A DNA stretch of 64,000 bases, taken from Komagataeibacter sucrofermentans DSM 15973. Lineage in GTDB: Bacteria > Pseudomonadota > Alphaproteobacteria > Acetobacterales > Acetobacteraceae. A program made the position numbers and the translations under genes. Positions 45,730 to 54,899 of this stretch are shown piece after piece. Under the pieces are notes generated by a model, which worked only from the letters and a program-made list of their open reading frames with translations, was not told where the DNA came from and ran no database searches. The stretch lies in assembly GCF_040581405.1 (NCBI RefSeq), contig NZ_CP137157.1, forward strand, positions 1,120,001 to 1,184,000, read 5' to 3'. Every line of letters starts with the position of its first letter. Position 1 is the stretch's first letter.

Positions 45730-46860
45730 TCAGGGACTGACCTGGTGCTCCAAACGATTGTACAGGGAAAAGGAAGGTGGCGCGGTGGCTGGGGCCGCCT
45801 GTCGCCTGCGGTCGCCAATCATGCGTAAAAGCAGGCCGTCGCGCAATCCCCGGTCGGCCACGGTCACTTCCGGCATGGGCCATGTGGTGACGATGGCCTC
45901 GAATATGGCGCAGCCCGGCAGGATGTAGCGCGCACGCTCCGCCCCGATGATGGGGTTGCGCACCAGCCCTTCCAGCCCGCCGGCGCGCAGGGTGTCGATC
46001 ATGCTCAGGGCGCGGGGCACGGACAGGGCGGAGCCATCAATGCTGGCCCGGTCGTAACGGTCCTGGCCCAGGGCAAGGCTGGCCAGCGTGGTTACGGTGC
46101 CGCTGGTGCCCAGCAGCATGACATTCTGGCGCGCGATTTCACGCGCAATGCAGTGCACGTCGTCAAAGCCGCGCAGCACGTCGCTGATTTCGGATACGAC
46201 GCCGTGGTAGCCCTGGTCGGTAAAGATGTCGGCGCCATGGCGCTCGGCCAGGGTCATGATGCCCACCGGCAGGCTGACATAGCCCGACAGGTCATGCCGC
46301 CCGGCCTCGCGGTCGATGCGCGCCCAGGCGATCTCGGTCGAGCCGCCGCCAATATCGAACAATAGCCCGCGGCTGGTGCCCGCGCGCCCGCCCTGCAGCA
46401 GGGAGGTGCACGCCGCAAGGGCAAGCTCGGCCTCCTCCCGCGCGGAAATGACGGATATGTCGAGCCCGGTCTCGTGCAGCACGCGGCCGATGAACTCCAT
46501 GCCATTGGCCGCCCGCCTGCAGGCTTCGGTGGCGATGGCGCGGTGGCCATGCAGGTCATACAGCCCCATGCGCGCCACACAGGCCTGAAGGGCGGTCAGG
46601 GTACGCTCCATGGCGGCATCGGCCAGCTGGCCCGAATGGTGCAGCCCTTCGCCAAGGCGCACGGCGCGGCTGAAACTGTCGATCACGCGCAGACCGTGCT
46701 CGCCCGCGCGGGCAATGAGCAGGCGGCAGTTATGGGTGCCAAGGTCAATGGCAGCATAAAGCGGCGCGCGCATGAAGCGGCGGTGCATGGCGGGCGGGCG
46801 GGGTGCAATCCCTGCCGGCTGGCGTATATTTGCACTGGGCGGCTGCTGGACCATGTTCAT
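45730..46860 (-). CDS. ppx: Exopolyphosphatase / Ppx-GppA family phosphatase
   Basis: This 376-aa protein is a Ppx/GppA phosphatase, which hydrolyses polyphosphate ends or pppGpp. The N-terminal ASKHA ATPase-like block is YAAIDLGTHNCRLLIARAG, and the second phosphate loop is LFDIGGGSTEIAWA; ALSMIDTLRAGGL follows. It lacks the C-terminal HD-like domain of the longer E. coli enzymes, which is usual in alphaproteobacteria. About 33 residues before the domain are poorly conserved, so the start could be further in. It precedes rlmE on the same strand. Confidence 0.9.
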   Translation of the reverse strand: MNMVQQPPSANIRQPAGIAPRPPAMHRRFMRAPLYAAIDLGTHNCRLLIARAGEHGLRVIDSFSRAVRLGEGLHHSGQLADAAMERTLTALQACVARMGLYDLHGHRAIATEACRRAANGMEFIGRVLHETGLDISVISAREEAELALAACTSLLQGGRAGTSRGLLFDIGGGSTEIAWARIDREAGRHDLSGYVSLPVGIMTLAERHGADIFTDQGYHGVVSEISDVLRGFDDVHCIAREIARQNVMLLGTSGTVTTLASLALGQDRYDRASIDGSALSVPRALSMIDTLRAGGLEGLVRNPIIGAERARYILPGCAIFEAIVTTWPMPEVTVADRGLRDGLLLRMIGDRRRQAAPATAPPSFSLYNRLEHQVSP

Positions 46861-47028
46861 CCCAAACCCGTTTGACGGCCAAGGTATTACCTATTGTGTT
46901 GAGTGTTCTGCATGAAACGCAAGACAAAAGAGAAAAGTTTATAAAAAAGCGTGGCAGGGGGTTGCGTGCCCCGGAGCAGGCGGGTATATGCCTGATCACC
47001 GCAGCGCATCGCGCCGCTCTCTCCTTGC

Positions 47029-47102
47029 TGGGGGATAGTTTAGCGGTAGAACTACCGGCTCTGACCCGGTCAGCCCTGGTTCGAATCCAGGTCCCCCAGC
47101 CA
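47029..47102 (+). tRNA. tRNA-Gln (anticodon CUG)
   Basis: The 74 bases fold into a full cloverleaf: acceptor TGGGGGA/TCCCCCA with the U1-A72 pair typical of tRNA-Gln, D arm with TAGCGGTAG loop, anticodon stem ACCGG/CCGGT with loop CTCTGAC (anticodon CTG at 34-36, U33, A37), and T arm CCTGG-TTCGAAT-CCAGG. Discriminator G and CCA are encoded. It reads CAG codons. Confidence 0.96.
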
Positions 47103-47170
47103 AAAATTTCCTTAAAAATCGACCAATATCAACAGTCTGCTTCCGGCAGGGCTGTCTTTTGTGCTTTCCG

Positions 47171-48277
47171 CTACCGCTCCACCCACCGGCTGAGCGTGCG
47201 GGCGAGTAGCGGGCCGGTAAACAGCACGAGCACGAAGCGCACGGTCTGCATGGCCATGACGAAGGGCATGTCAACGCCGGGCGTGGTGGCCGCGATGATG
47301 GCCACGGTATCCTCACCGCCCGGACTGGTGGCCAGATAGGCGGTCAGCAGCGAGACATGCTTGAAACGGGCGAGCACAAGCGCCATTGCCCCGCAGCCTG
47401 CAATCATCAGCGCGATGGCCATCAGGATATAAGGGAGCGCGCGGGCGGCATAATGCAGCGTGGCGCGCGTAAAGCGCAGGCCGATGCCCCAGCCCAGCAC
47501 TGCATAACCGGCAGCAAGAAACCACGGTGGCAGCTCGATCGAGAGCAGGCCCATATCCTGCAGTCCCGTTGCAATGATAAGCGGCAGCATGAGCGCGCCT
47601 GCTGACAGCCGTACTACATGTGCCAGGCATACACCGATCACGATGACGCCAATCGTCTCGCCAAAGGCGGGCCAGGATGCGGGCATCGCCCAGAATGCAC
47701 TTGCGCCGTCAGCAGTCGTGACCGGGGTTGTGCTGCGCGCCATGGTCGTAGTCGCTATGGCAACGGCGGCGGCCCGGAAATACTGCATGAAAGCGACAAG
47801 CCGCATATCCGCGCCATAAGCCTGCGACATCAGCGTCATGACCGTGGCAGCACCCGGCGAGGCCCCCCATAGCGCCGTGCTGCCGGGCAGAACCTTCCAC
47901 CGCGCCAGGCAGAAGCCGATCAGGGTGCACAGAACGATCACGCACATGACCCCGCCGAGGAAAAGGGGTCCCTCGCCAATCACCTTGGAAAAGATCCTGA
48001 CCTGCAGGCTGCAGGCGATCATGCACCCCACAATGCCCTGCGCCAGCAAAAAGGCCGGGCCAGGAATGGGGAGATGGGCCTCGTTGACCGCCAGCGCCAC
48101 GGCAGCGAACATCGGGCCGATCAGGATGGCGGCGGGCAGGTGCATGGCATGTAGCGGAACGGTAAAGGCAACCGACAGGGCAAGCAGGCAGCACCACTTC
48201 ACGCCTATGTTGCCATTACGGAACGAAAAGGGTCTGGCGGGAGGCTTCTGGGCAGGGGCGGGCGTTGTGTCTGGCAT
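47171..48277 (-). CDS. AbrB-family (COG3180) integral membrane protein
   Basis: This 368-aa protein is a polytopic membrane protein of the family labelled AbrB or ammonia monooxygenase-like (COG3180), which is unrelated to the DNA-binding AbrB. It has about ten hydrophobic helices in two similar halves. Family features are HLPAAILIGPMFAAVALA, GASPGAATVMTLMSQAYGAD in the first half and YLATSPGGEDTVAIIAATT in the second, the repeated SPG(G/A) motif. The function is unproven; transport is likely. The ATG 48277 is used as start. It is convergent with the tRNA-Gln. Confidence 0.85.
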   Translation of the reverse strand: MPDTTPAPAQKPPARPFSFRNGNIGVKWCCLLALSVAFTVPLHAMHLPAAILIGPMFAAVALAVNEAHLPIPGPAFLLAQGIVGCMIACSLQVRIFSKVIGEGPLFLGGVMCVIVLCTLIGFCLARWKVLPGSTALWGASPGAATVMTLMSQAYGADMRLVAFMQYFRAAAVAIATTTMARSTTPVTTADGASAFWAMPASWPAFGETIGVIVIGVCLAHVVRLSAGALMLPLIIATGLQDMGLLSIELPPWFLAAGYAVLGWGIGLRFTRATLHYAARALPYILMAIALMIAGCGAMALVLARFKHVSLLTAYLATSPGGEDTVAIIAATTPGVDMPFVMAMQTVRFVLVLFTGPLLARTLSRWVER

Positions 48278-48474
48278 GGAATATCTCGATCGGACGCAGG
48301 CGGGCATCAATGCCACGTTTCATCCTGCCCGGATACGGTTTCGCAGCGCGGCGCGCGCGAATGGCTGACCCTTCCGCAAGGAATGGCTTCACGGGCGGGA
48401 GCGGGGCGTGGCCGTGCGTGATCGGTGTCGGGGCCGGGCGGCATGGTCGTGCCGCCCGGGTCTTCAAGGGTGGT

Positions 48475-49203
48475 TCAGGCCGTGATGCCGCCATCGGTCG
48501 TCAGCGCCGAGCCAGTAATGAAGCTGGCCTGCGGGCTGGCAAGGAACGAGACCACGGTGGCGATGTCGCTCACCTGCCCGTATTCCTTGTGGCACATGAA
48601 GCTGCGCAGCAGGTCGGCCGCTGGCCCGGTGGCGGGGTTCATGTCGGTGTCGATCGGGCCGGGCTGGACCACGTTGATGGTGATGCCGCGCGGGCCAAGG
48701 TCACGCGCCGCCCCACGGGCAAACCCGTTCAGCGCCGCCTTGGAGGCTGAATAGAGCGAAATGCCGGGGAAGGGGGAGCGATCGGCAAAGGCCGAGCCGA
48801 TCAGGATGATGCGGCCGCCCTTGGTCATGTGGCGCGAGGCCTCGATGGCCTCGATCATCACGGCGCGCACGTTCAGGCCCAGCACGGCATCAACCTGCGC
48901 GTCGGTCATCTCGCTCACGTCGCCATGGGGGTAGACGCCCGCATTGCACACCAGCGCGTCGATGCGGCCAAGATCACGCACCACGCGCTGGATCGCCGCG
49001 CGGTTGCCATTGCCTTCGCCATCGCAGCAGATGGCCATGGCGCGGCGGCCCATGGCGCGGATTTCGGCCACGGTTGCCTCGGCGGCCTTCTCGTTGCGGG
49101 CGTAGGAGATGGCAATGTCATACCCGTCACCCGCCAGTGCCCTGGCAATGCCTGCGCCAATGCCGCGGCTGCCGCCGGTTACGTAGGCTACGCGTTGGGT
49201 CAT
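48475..49203 (-). CDS. Short-chain dehydrogenase/reductase
   Basis: This 242-aa protein is a classical SDR with the cofactor motif TGGSRGIGAG near the N-terminus, the NAG motif (CNAGVYPHGD), and the active-site YSASK with an upstream Ser (LIGSAFAD). A basic Arg follows the second strand (SYARNEK), suggesting NADPH. The substrate is unknown; candidates are 3-oxoacyl or sugar/alcohol carbonyls. The C-terminal ITGSALTTDGGITA is typical of the FabG-like branch. It stands alone between the AbrB-family gene and the rpmI promoter region. Confidence 0.88.
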   Translation of the reverse strand: MTQRVAYVTGGSRGIGAGIARALAGDGYDIAISYARNEKAAEATVAEIRAMGRRAMAICCDGEGNGNRAAIQRVVRDLGRIDALVCNAGVYPHGDVSEMTDAQVDAVLGLNVRAVMIEAIEASRHMTKGGRIILIGSAFADRSPFPGISLYSASKAALNGFARGAARDLGPRGITINVVQPGPIDTDMNPATGPAADLLRSFMCHKEYGQVSDIATVVSFLASPQASFITGSALTTDGGITA

Positions 49204-49290
49204 TGTGTTTTCCTCCTGATTTATTATGTGCTTTTCCCTCCTACAGCATGGGGCGGGCAGGGGAAAGGACGGCTCAGGCCATCAAGGGGG

Positions 49291-49358
49291 TTGATCGGGC
49301 CTGTCAGGTTGTCTATAGCCTGCCTGTTCGCGCGTCCGGGCCTGTAGGGCATGCCCGG
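49291..49358 (+). promoter_or_regulatory. Promoter and leader hairpin of rpmI-rplT
   Basis: TTGATC (49291-49296) and TATAGC (49314-49319) are separated by 17 bases, giving a start near 49326 and a leader of about 95 bases. Within the leader CCGGGC (49336-49341) pairs with GCCCGG (49353-49358). Ribosomal protein operons often have autoregulatory leaders, but this one matches no motif I know. A strong AAGGAGAAG precedes rpmI. Confidence 0.5.
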
Positions 49359-49420
49359 CCGCAATGGCGTTCTTGCCTGTAACAGGGCAGGGCGCAGCCT
49401 TTAACCTTAAGGAGAAGCAA

Positions 49421-49624
49421 ATGCCCAAGATGAAGACCAAGTCTTCGGTCAAGAAGCGGTTCAAGATCACCGCCACCGGCAAGGTGCTGGCAGGGCCCGG
49501 CAACAAGCGCCACGGCCTGATCAACCGCTCGCAGAAAATGAAGCGCACGAACCGTGGTTCGCAGGTGCTGACGGAAATGGACGGCCGCACTGTAAAGCAG
49601 TGGGCCCCCTACGGCCTGGCATAA
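49421..49624 (+). CDS. rpmI: 50S ribosomal protein L35
   Basis: L35 (67 aa) is a small basic protein of the large ribosomal subunit. The sequence begins [20 protein letters not shown] and continues with [16 protein letters not shown], both diagnostic. AAGGAGAAG gives a strong ribosome site. The order is rpmI-rplT-pheS-pheT, but infC, which often precedes rpmI, is missing; a dehydrogenase on the opposite strand lies there instead. Confidence 0.98.
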   Translation: MPKMKTKSSVKKRFKITATGKVLAGPGNKRHGLINRSQKMKRTNRGSQVLTEMDGRTVKQWAPYGLA

Positions 49625-49638
49625 GGAGCACCTGAGAT

Positions 49639-49995
49639 ATGGCACGTGTAAAACGCGGCGTAACGACGCTCGCCCGTCACAAGAAGGTTCTGGCAGCTTC
49701 CAAGGGCTTCCGGGGTCGTTCCTCCACCAATTACCGCATCGCGCTGGAACGCCTGGAAAAGTCGCTCCAGTACGCCTACCGCGATCGCCGCAACAAGAAG
49801 CGTGAGTTCCGCGCCCTGTGGATCCAGCGTATCAACGCTGCGGTGCGCGAGCATGGCCTGACCTACAGCCGCTTCATCAACGGCCTGGACAAGGCTGGTA
49901 TCGAGATCGACCGCAAGGTTCTCGCCGCCATCGCCTATGACGACGCGGCAACCTTTGCCGAGATCGTGAAGAAGGCCCAGGCCGCTCTGGCCTGA
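49639..49995 (+). CDS. rplT: 50S ribosomal protein L20
   Basis: L20 (118 aa) is essential for early 50S assembly and in several bacteria represses its own operon. The sequence [33 protein letters not shown] and [19 protein letters not shown] is diagnostic, and the length is standard. It follows rpmI by 14 bases and ends at a terminator, so pheS probably has a separate promoter or relies on readthrough. Confidence 0.98.
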   Translation: MARVKRGVTTLARHKKVLAASKGFRGRSSTNYRIALERLEKSLQYAYRDRRNKKREFRALWIQRINAAVREHGLTYSRFINGLDKAGIEIDRKVLAAIAYDDAATFAEIVKKAQAALA

Positions 49996-50028
49996 TCCCT
50001 GTTTCCGCCCGCGTGGCGACAGGTCCAC

Positions 50029-50065
50029 GAAACGGGTCGTCCGCAGGGGCGGCCCGTTTTGTTTT
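50029..50065 (+). terminator. Rho-independent terminator after rplT
   Basis: AACGGGTCGTCC (50031-50042) pairs with GGCGGCCCGTT (allowing G-U pairs and a bulge) and is followed by TTTTGTTTT. It lies about 35 bases after the rplT stop. Confidence 0.7.
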
Positions 50066-50181
50066 ATACGATGCCCGCGCCCTGCCGCATGGCAGGTGCG
50101 GGCGCAAACACGCGCCGGGTCTGGTGGCCAGACTGATGTCCCTATGCCCGCCCGCCCGATTGAGAGCCTGTGCGAGGTGCT

Positions 50182-51252
50182 ATGAGTGACGATCTCGAAA
50201 CCCTGAGGGAACAGACAGTTCAGGCACTCGCTGCCGCGACCGACCAGCGCGCGTGGGATGCCGTGCGCGTGGGCACGCTGGGCAAGTCGGGCAGGCTGAC
50301 CGCGCTGCTCAAGGAACTCGGGCGCATGACGCCCGATGAGCGCCGCGCCCGTGGGGCCGCACTCAACCGCCTGCGTGATGAACTGACCCGCCTGATCGAG
50401 GCGCGTGGCCAGGAACTCGAGGCGGCCGCGCTCAACGCCCGCCTTGCCGCCGAGCGCGTGGATGTCACGCTGCCCTGCGCGCCCGAGACCAGCGGCCTGC
50501 TGCACCCCATCACCCGCACCATCGAGGAAATGGCCGCCATTTTCGGCGCGATGGGTTTCCAGATTGCCGAAGGCCCCGATATCGAGAGCGACTGGCACAA
50601 CTTCTCGGCGCTCAACACGCCCGCCCATCACCCCGCCCGGACCGATCAGGATACGTTCTACCTGCCGCCCGAGGCCGAGGGGCAGCCCGAGCGCGTGCTG
50701 CGCACCCAGACATCAGGCGTGCAGATCCGCACCATGCTGGGCCAGGAACCGCCCATCCGCATCATCGCGCCCGGCCGCACCTACCGCGCCGACCATGATG
50801 CCACGCATTCCCCCATGTTCCATCAGTGCGAGGGGCTGGTGATCGAAAAGGGGATTACGCTCGGTCACCTCAAGGGCTGCCTGTCCGACTTCCTGCGCGC
50901 GTTCTTCCAGATGCCGGAGCTGCCGGTGCGTTTCCGCGCCTCCTATTTTCCGTTCACCGAGCCGTCGATGGAAATCGACATCGGCTGGTCGCGTAAGACG
51001 GGCCAGATCGGCGCGGGCGATGACTGGCTGGAAGTGCTGGGCGCGGGCATGGTCCACCCCCGCGTGCTGGCCAATTGCGGGCTGGATGCGCGTGAGTGGC
51101 AGGGCTTCGCCTTTGGCATGGGCATCGAGCGGCTGACCATGCTGCGCCATGGCATCCCCGATCTGCGCTCGTTCTATGAAAGCGATGTCCGCTGGCTGCG
51201 CCATTACGGCACCAGCCCCCTGTCTCCCGCCCTGCTGCACGAAGGTCTGTGA
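50182..51252 (+). CDS. pheS: Phenylalanyl-tRNA synthetase alpha subunit
   Basis: PheS (356 aa) is the catalytic subunit of the class II alpha2-beta2 phenylalanyl-tRNA synthetase. The N-terminal coiled coil is followed by the class II core: HPITRTIEEMAAIFGAMGF, LRTQTSGVQIRTM, GRTYRADHDATHSPMFHQ (motif 2) and FGMGIERLTMLRHGIPDLR (motif 3). ATG 50182 is preferred over GTG 50170. pheT follows after 3 bases, so the subunits are made together. The gene lies after the rplT terminator. Confidence 0.97.
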   Translation: MSDDLETLREQTVQALAAATDQRAWDAVRVGTLGKSGRLTALLKELGRMTPDERRARGAALNRLRDELTRLIEARGQELEAAALNARLAAERVDVTLPCAPETSGLLHPITRTIEEMAAIFGAMGFQIAEGPDIESDWHNFSALNTPAHHPARTDQDTFYLPPEAEGQPERVLRTQTSGVQIRTMLGQEPPIRIIAPGRTYRADHDATHSPMFHQCEGLVIEKGITLGHLKGCLSDFLRAFFQMPELPVRFRASYFPFTEPSMEIDIGWSRKTGQIGAGDDWLEVLGAGMVHPRVLANCGLDAREWQGFAFGMGIERLTMLRHGIPDLRSFYESDVRWLRHYGTSPLSPALLHEGL

Positions 51253-51255
51253 TCG

Positions 51256-53718
51256 ATGAAGTTCTCCCTGTCCTGGCTGCGCGAACACCTTGAGACCACC
51301 GCGACGCTGGAAGAGATCACCGCCACCCTGAACACCATCGGCCTTGAGGTGGAAGGCGTGGAAGACCCCGGTGCCGCGCTGGCATCCTTCCGCACTGCCC
51401 GTATCATCGAGGCCGTGCAGCACCCCAATGCAGACCGCCTGCGCGTGTGTCAGGTCGATGCGGGTGAGGGGTTCGAGCGCGTGCAGGTCGTGTGCGGCGC
51501 GCCCAATGCCCGCACGGGGCTGCATGTCATCTTCGCGCCGCCGGGCACGCATATTCCGGCTTCCGGCATCACCATCAAGGCAGGCAAGCTGCGCGGCGAG
51601 GCCAGTGGCGGCATGCTGTGCTCGCTACGCGAACTCGGCCTTGGCGAGGACCATGACGGCATTGCCGAACTGCCCGAGGGCACGGCGCCGGGCCAGTCCT
51701 ACCCGCTCTTTGCCAAGCTTGATGATCCCGTGATCGACATCGCCATCACTCCCAACCGGGGCGATGCGCTGGCCGTGCGCGGTGTGGCGCGTGATCTGGC
51801 GGCAGCCGGGCTTGGCAGGCTGAAGCCCTGGCTGGTCGATACGGTGGAAGGCCAGGGCGAGAGCACGATTGACTGGCGCATCACCTACCCCGAGGCCTGC
51901 CCGTGGGTGCTTGGCCGCACCATCCGTGGCGTAAAAAATGGTCCCAGCCCGGCATGGCTGCGCCGGAGGCTGGAATCAATCGGCCTGCGCCCGATTTCGG
52001 CGCTGGTCGATATCACCAATTTCTTCACCCATGACCTTGGCCGCCCGCTGCATGTGTTCGATGCGGACAAGATCCGTGGCGGTGAACTGACCATCTGCCG
52101 GGGCGCGGGCGAGCGCTTTACGGCGCTTGATGGCAGCGAACATGTCATGACGCCTGATGACTGCGTGATTGCCGATAGCAGCGGCGTGCTGTCGCTGGCA
52201 GGCATCATGGGCGGGGCCGAGAGTGGCGTGGGCGAGGAGACGACCACCGTGTTCGTCGAATGCGCGCTGTTTGACCCCGTGGCCATTGCGCTGTCCGGGC
52301 GGCGGCACAACCTGCATTCCGATGCCCGCCAGCGCTTTGAGCGCGGTGTGGATCAGGCCCTGCCGCCCGCAGCCCTGGAGGCCGCGACGCGCATGATTAT
52401 CGATCTGTGTGGCGGCGTGGCTGATAACGTGGTCTCCGCCGGGGCCGAGCCCGCGTGGCAGCGCCAGGCGCATCTGGAATTCGCCCGCCTTGAAACCCTT
52501 GGCGGCCTGGTGGAAGAGCCGGATCATGCCGTGCATCTGCTCGAGGGGCTGGGCTTTGAGGTGCGTGAACGCGACGCCCGCCATGTGGTGGTGGATGTGC
52601 CTTCATGGCGCAACGATATTGCCACGCCCATGCTGCTCGACCAGCAGCCCGACCTGCCCGAAGCCCGCGCCAGAGCCGCGGCGGAAGGGGCCGTGGCGAT
52701 CAACCCGGAAGTGGACCTGATCGAGGAAGTGCTGCGCCTGCGCGGGCTGGACAGCGTGCCCGCCGTGTCGCTGCCGGTGCACAGCGCCGTGCCGCTGCCA
52801 GCGCTTACGCCCCGACAGGCCCGCATTGCCAGCCTGCGTCGCACGCTTGCCGCGCGCGGATTGCTCGAGACGGTCGGCTTCTCCTTCGTGGCGCAGGAAC
52901 AGGCCGCGCAGTTTGGCGAAACGCCCGCTGGCCTGCATCTGCTCAATCCCATTGCGGCTGATCTTGACCAGATGCGCCCGACCCCGCTGGTCAACCTGCT
53001 GGCCGCGATCAGGGCCAACGCGGCGCGTGGCTACCCTGATATCGGCCTGTTCGAGGTCGGCCCCGGCTTCGATGCCGATGGCCAGAAGCAGATCGCGGTC
53101 GGTATCCGCAGTGGCTATTCCGCCCGTCAGCCCGGCCAGCCAGCCAAGCCGGTTGACCTGTGGCAGGTCAAGGCCGATGCGCTGGCGGCCCTTTCTGTCA
53201 TGGGTGCCGCCATGGAAGGGCTGAGCCTGAGTGCTGATGCGCCCGCTTATTACCATCCGGGCCGCTCGGGCGTGATCCGGCAGGGACCGAAGCTGGTGCT
53301 GGGGCATTTCGGGCAGTTACATCCCGCCCTGCTGGCCGCGCGTGGCATTGATGTGCCGGTGTGCGCGTTTACGCTTTACCCCGATGCGGTGCCCGAGCCC
53401 AAGCGCAGGCGCAAGGGCCCGCCCGCGCTCTCGGCCTTCCAGCCGCTCAAGCGTGATTTTGCGTTTGTAGTGGACGCGGATGTGCCAGCGGAAAAACTGC
53501 TCAAGGCGGTGAAGGGCGCGGAACGCAACCTGATCGTGGCCGTCAGCCTGTTTGATGTGTATGAAGGCGACAAGATCCCGGCGGGCCAAAAGTCGCTGGG
53601 CATCGAGATAACCCTGCAGCCGATGGACGGAACCCTGACCGATGCAGAGATCGAGGCTGTGTGTGAACGGGTGGTGGCCGCCGCGCATAAAAGCTGCAAT
53701 GCCGTTCTGCGGGGTTAA
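51256..53718 (+). CDS. pheT: Phenylalanyl-tRNA synthetase beta subunit
   Basis: PheT (820 aa) carries tRNA binding and editing of mischarged Tyr-tRNA-Phe. The N-terminal tRNA-binding (EMAP-like) domain begins MKFSLSWLREHLETTATLEE and includes GVEDPGA; the B3/B4 editing domain (WVLGRTIRGVKNGPSPAWLRR, VDITNFFTHDLGRPLH), B5 (GRRHNLHSDARQRFERGVD nearby) and the C-terminal anticodon-binding domain (FQPLKRDFAFVVD, SLFDVYEGDKIPAGQKS) follow in order. Length is standard. It is co-transcribed with pheS. Confidence 0.97.
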   Translation: MKFSLSWLREHLETTATLEEITATLNTIGLEVEGVEDPGAALASFRTARIIEAVQHPNADRLRVCQVDAGEGFERVQVVCGAPNARTGLHVIFAPPGTHIPASGITIKAGKLRGEASGGMLCSLRELGLGEDHDGIAELPEGTAPGQSYPLFAKLDDPVIDIAITPNRGDALAVRGVARDLAAAGLGRLKPWLVDTVEGQGESTIDWRITYPEACPWVLGRTIRGVKNGPSPAWLRRRLESIGLRPISALVDITNFFTHDLGRPLHVFDADKIRGGELTICRGAGERFTALDGSEHVMTPDDCVIADSSGVLSLAGIMGGAESGVGEETTTVFVECALFDPVAIALSGRRHNLHSDARQRFERGVDQALPPAALEAATRMIIDLCGGVADNVVSAGAEPAWQRQAHLEFARLETLGGLVEEPDHAVHLLEGLGFEVRERDARHVVVDVPSWRNDIATPMLLDQQPDLPEARARAAAEGAVAINPEVDLIEEVLRLRGLDSVPAVSLPVHSAVPLPALTPRQARIASLRRTLAARGLLETVGFSFVAQEQAAQFGETPAGLHLLNPIAADLDQMRPTPLVNLLAAIRANAARGYPDIGLFEVGPGFDADGQKQIAVGIRSGYSARQPGQPAKPVDLWQVKADALAALSVMGAAMEGLSLSADAPAYYHPGRSGVIRQGPKLVLGHFGQLHPALLAARGIDVPVCAFTLYPDAVPEPKRRRKGPPALSAFQPLKRDFAFVVDADVPAEKLLKAVKGAERNLIVAVSLFDVYEGDKIPAGQKSLGIEITLQPMDGTLTDAEIEAVCERVVAAAHKSCNAVLRG

Positions 53719-53734
53719 GCCGCGGGGGCGGAGC

Positions 53735-54739
53735 ATGCGGCGCGCCTCAGGCATGGGGCTGACGGTCATGCTGGCCATGGCCAGCCTGCCTGCCTTTGCG
53801 ACTGATATAACGGGGGCTGGCTCCAGCTTTGGCGCGCCGATTTATGGCGCCTGGGGGGCAGGGGCGGCAAAGGCCACCGATATCCGCCTCAATTACCAGA
53901 CCATCGGCTCGGGGGCAGGGCAGAATCAGGTCAAGGCCCGCACGGTGGATTTCGGCGCCTCTGACGCGCCCATGACCGCAGCCCGGTTGCAGCAGAACGG
54001 GCTGGTCCAGTTCCCCACCGTGCTGGGCGCCATCGTGCCGGTTGTGAACCTGCCCGGCATTGATGCCAGCCAGTTGCACCTGACCGGCCCCCTGCTGGCT
54101 GATATCTATGGCGGCGAAATCAGCATGTGGAATGACCCGCGCATTGCCGCGGAAAACCCGGGCCTGACCCTGCCTGCCATGCCCGTGGCCCCGGTGCGCC
54201 GGGCGGATGGGTCTGGCACCACCTTCGTGTTCACCTCCTATCTTGCCCGCGTTTCGGCGCGCTGGGCGCATGAGCAGGGCAGCGGTACCTCGATTGAATG
54301 GCCGGTAGGCGAGGGCGCGCGTGGCAATGACGGCATCGCCGCCGCCGTGCGCAACACCGAAGGCAGCATCGGTTATCTTGAATATGCCTATGCGGCAGGC
54401 AATCACATGCCCATAGCCCAACTGCGCAATCATCATGGTGATGTGGTGGCGGCGGATGATGCAAGCTTCCGCCAGGCCGTGACTACCGCTCACTGGTCAA
54501 CCGATGCCAGCCATTCCGCTGATGTGCTTGATGGCGCTGGCGCGGGGGCATGGCCCATCATGGCCGCGACCTATGTGCTGCTCCCGACCGACCGCGCCGA
54601 TACGCCACAGGGCCGCGCCGTGCGGGAATTCTTTACCTGGAGCATGGCGCATGGCAGCGAGGCGGCGGTGACGCTGAACTATGTGCCGCTGCCCGATGAC
54701 ATACGCGCCAGCATAATCAGCCTGCTCAACGCCCGGTAA
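53735..54739 (+). CDS. pstS: PstS-like phosphate ABC transporter substrate-binding protein
   Basis: This 334-aa periplasmic protein binds phosphate for a Pst-type ABC importer. The signal peptide ends at LPAFA-TD. Family blocks follow: ITGAGSSFGAPIYGAWG (phosphate-binding loop), VDFGASDAPM, GAIVPVVNLPGI, IYGGEISMWNDPRIA and RRADGSGTTFVFTSYLA. The start ATG 53735 is preceded by GGGCGGAG. No pstC, pstA, pstB or phoU lies nearby; the gene sits 16 bases after pheT, so it may be an isolated paralogue or an unlinked pst component. No clear PHO box is seen in the short gap. Confidence 0.92.
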   Translation: MRRASGMGLTVMLAMASLPAFATDITGAGSSFGAPIYGAWGAGAAKATDIRLNYQTIGSGAGQNQVKARTVDFGASDAPMTAARLQQNGLVQFPTVLGAIVPVVNLPGIDASQLHLTGPLLADIYGGEISMWNDPRIAAENPGLTLPAMPVAPVRRADGSGTTFVFTSYLARVSARWAHEQGSGTSIEWPVGEGARGNDGIAAAVRNTEGSIGYLEYAYAAGNHMPIAQLRNHHGDVVAADDASFRQAVTTAHWSTDASHSADVLDGAGAGAWPIMAATYVLLPTDRADTPQGRAVREFFTWSMAHGSEAAVTLNYVPLPDDIRASIISLLNAR

Positions 54740-54749
54740 AACGACCCAA

Positions 54750-54790
54750 AAACGCAGCCTTGCTGAAAAAGGGGCAGCAACCAGGAACAG
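54750..54790. repeat. Degenerate relative of the interspersed element
   Basis: CAAAAACGCAGCCTTGCTG with AAAAAGGGGCAGCAACCAGGAA resembles the inner hairpin and right end of the element family, but pairing is poor and both ends are eroded. It lies just past the pstS stop and may act as a weak terminator. Confidence 0.3.
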
Positions 54791-54899
54791 TCAGGGCGGC
54801 ATCATTGTCGCGGGCACCAGGTCCGGCACGGGGAAGGGGGCAGATATTTTTGCCGCTGCCATTTGCGCCTTTTGTCCCGACACGATAAGCCGGTCTGGC

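Noticed and set aside
47029-49420. Genomic island with attachment site at tRNA-Gln
   Set aside because: I found no integrase and no second copy of the tRNA 3' end in this stretch; kept only as a low-interest observation.
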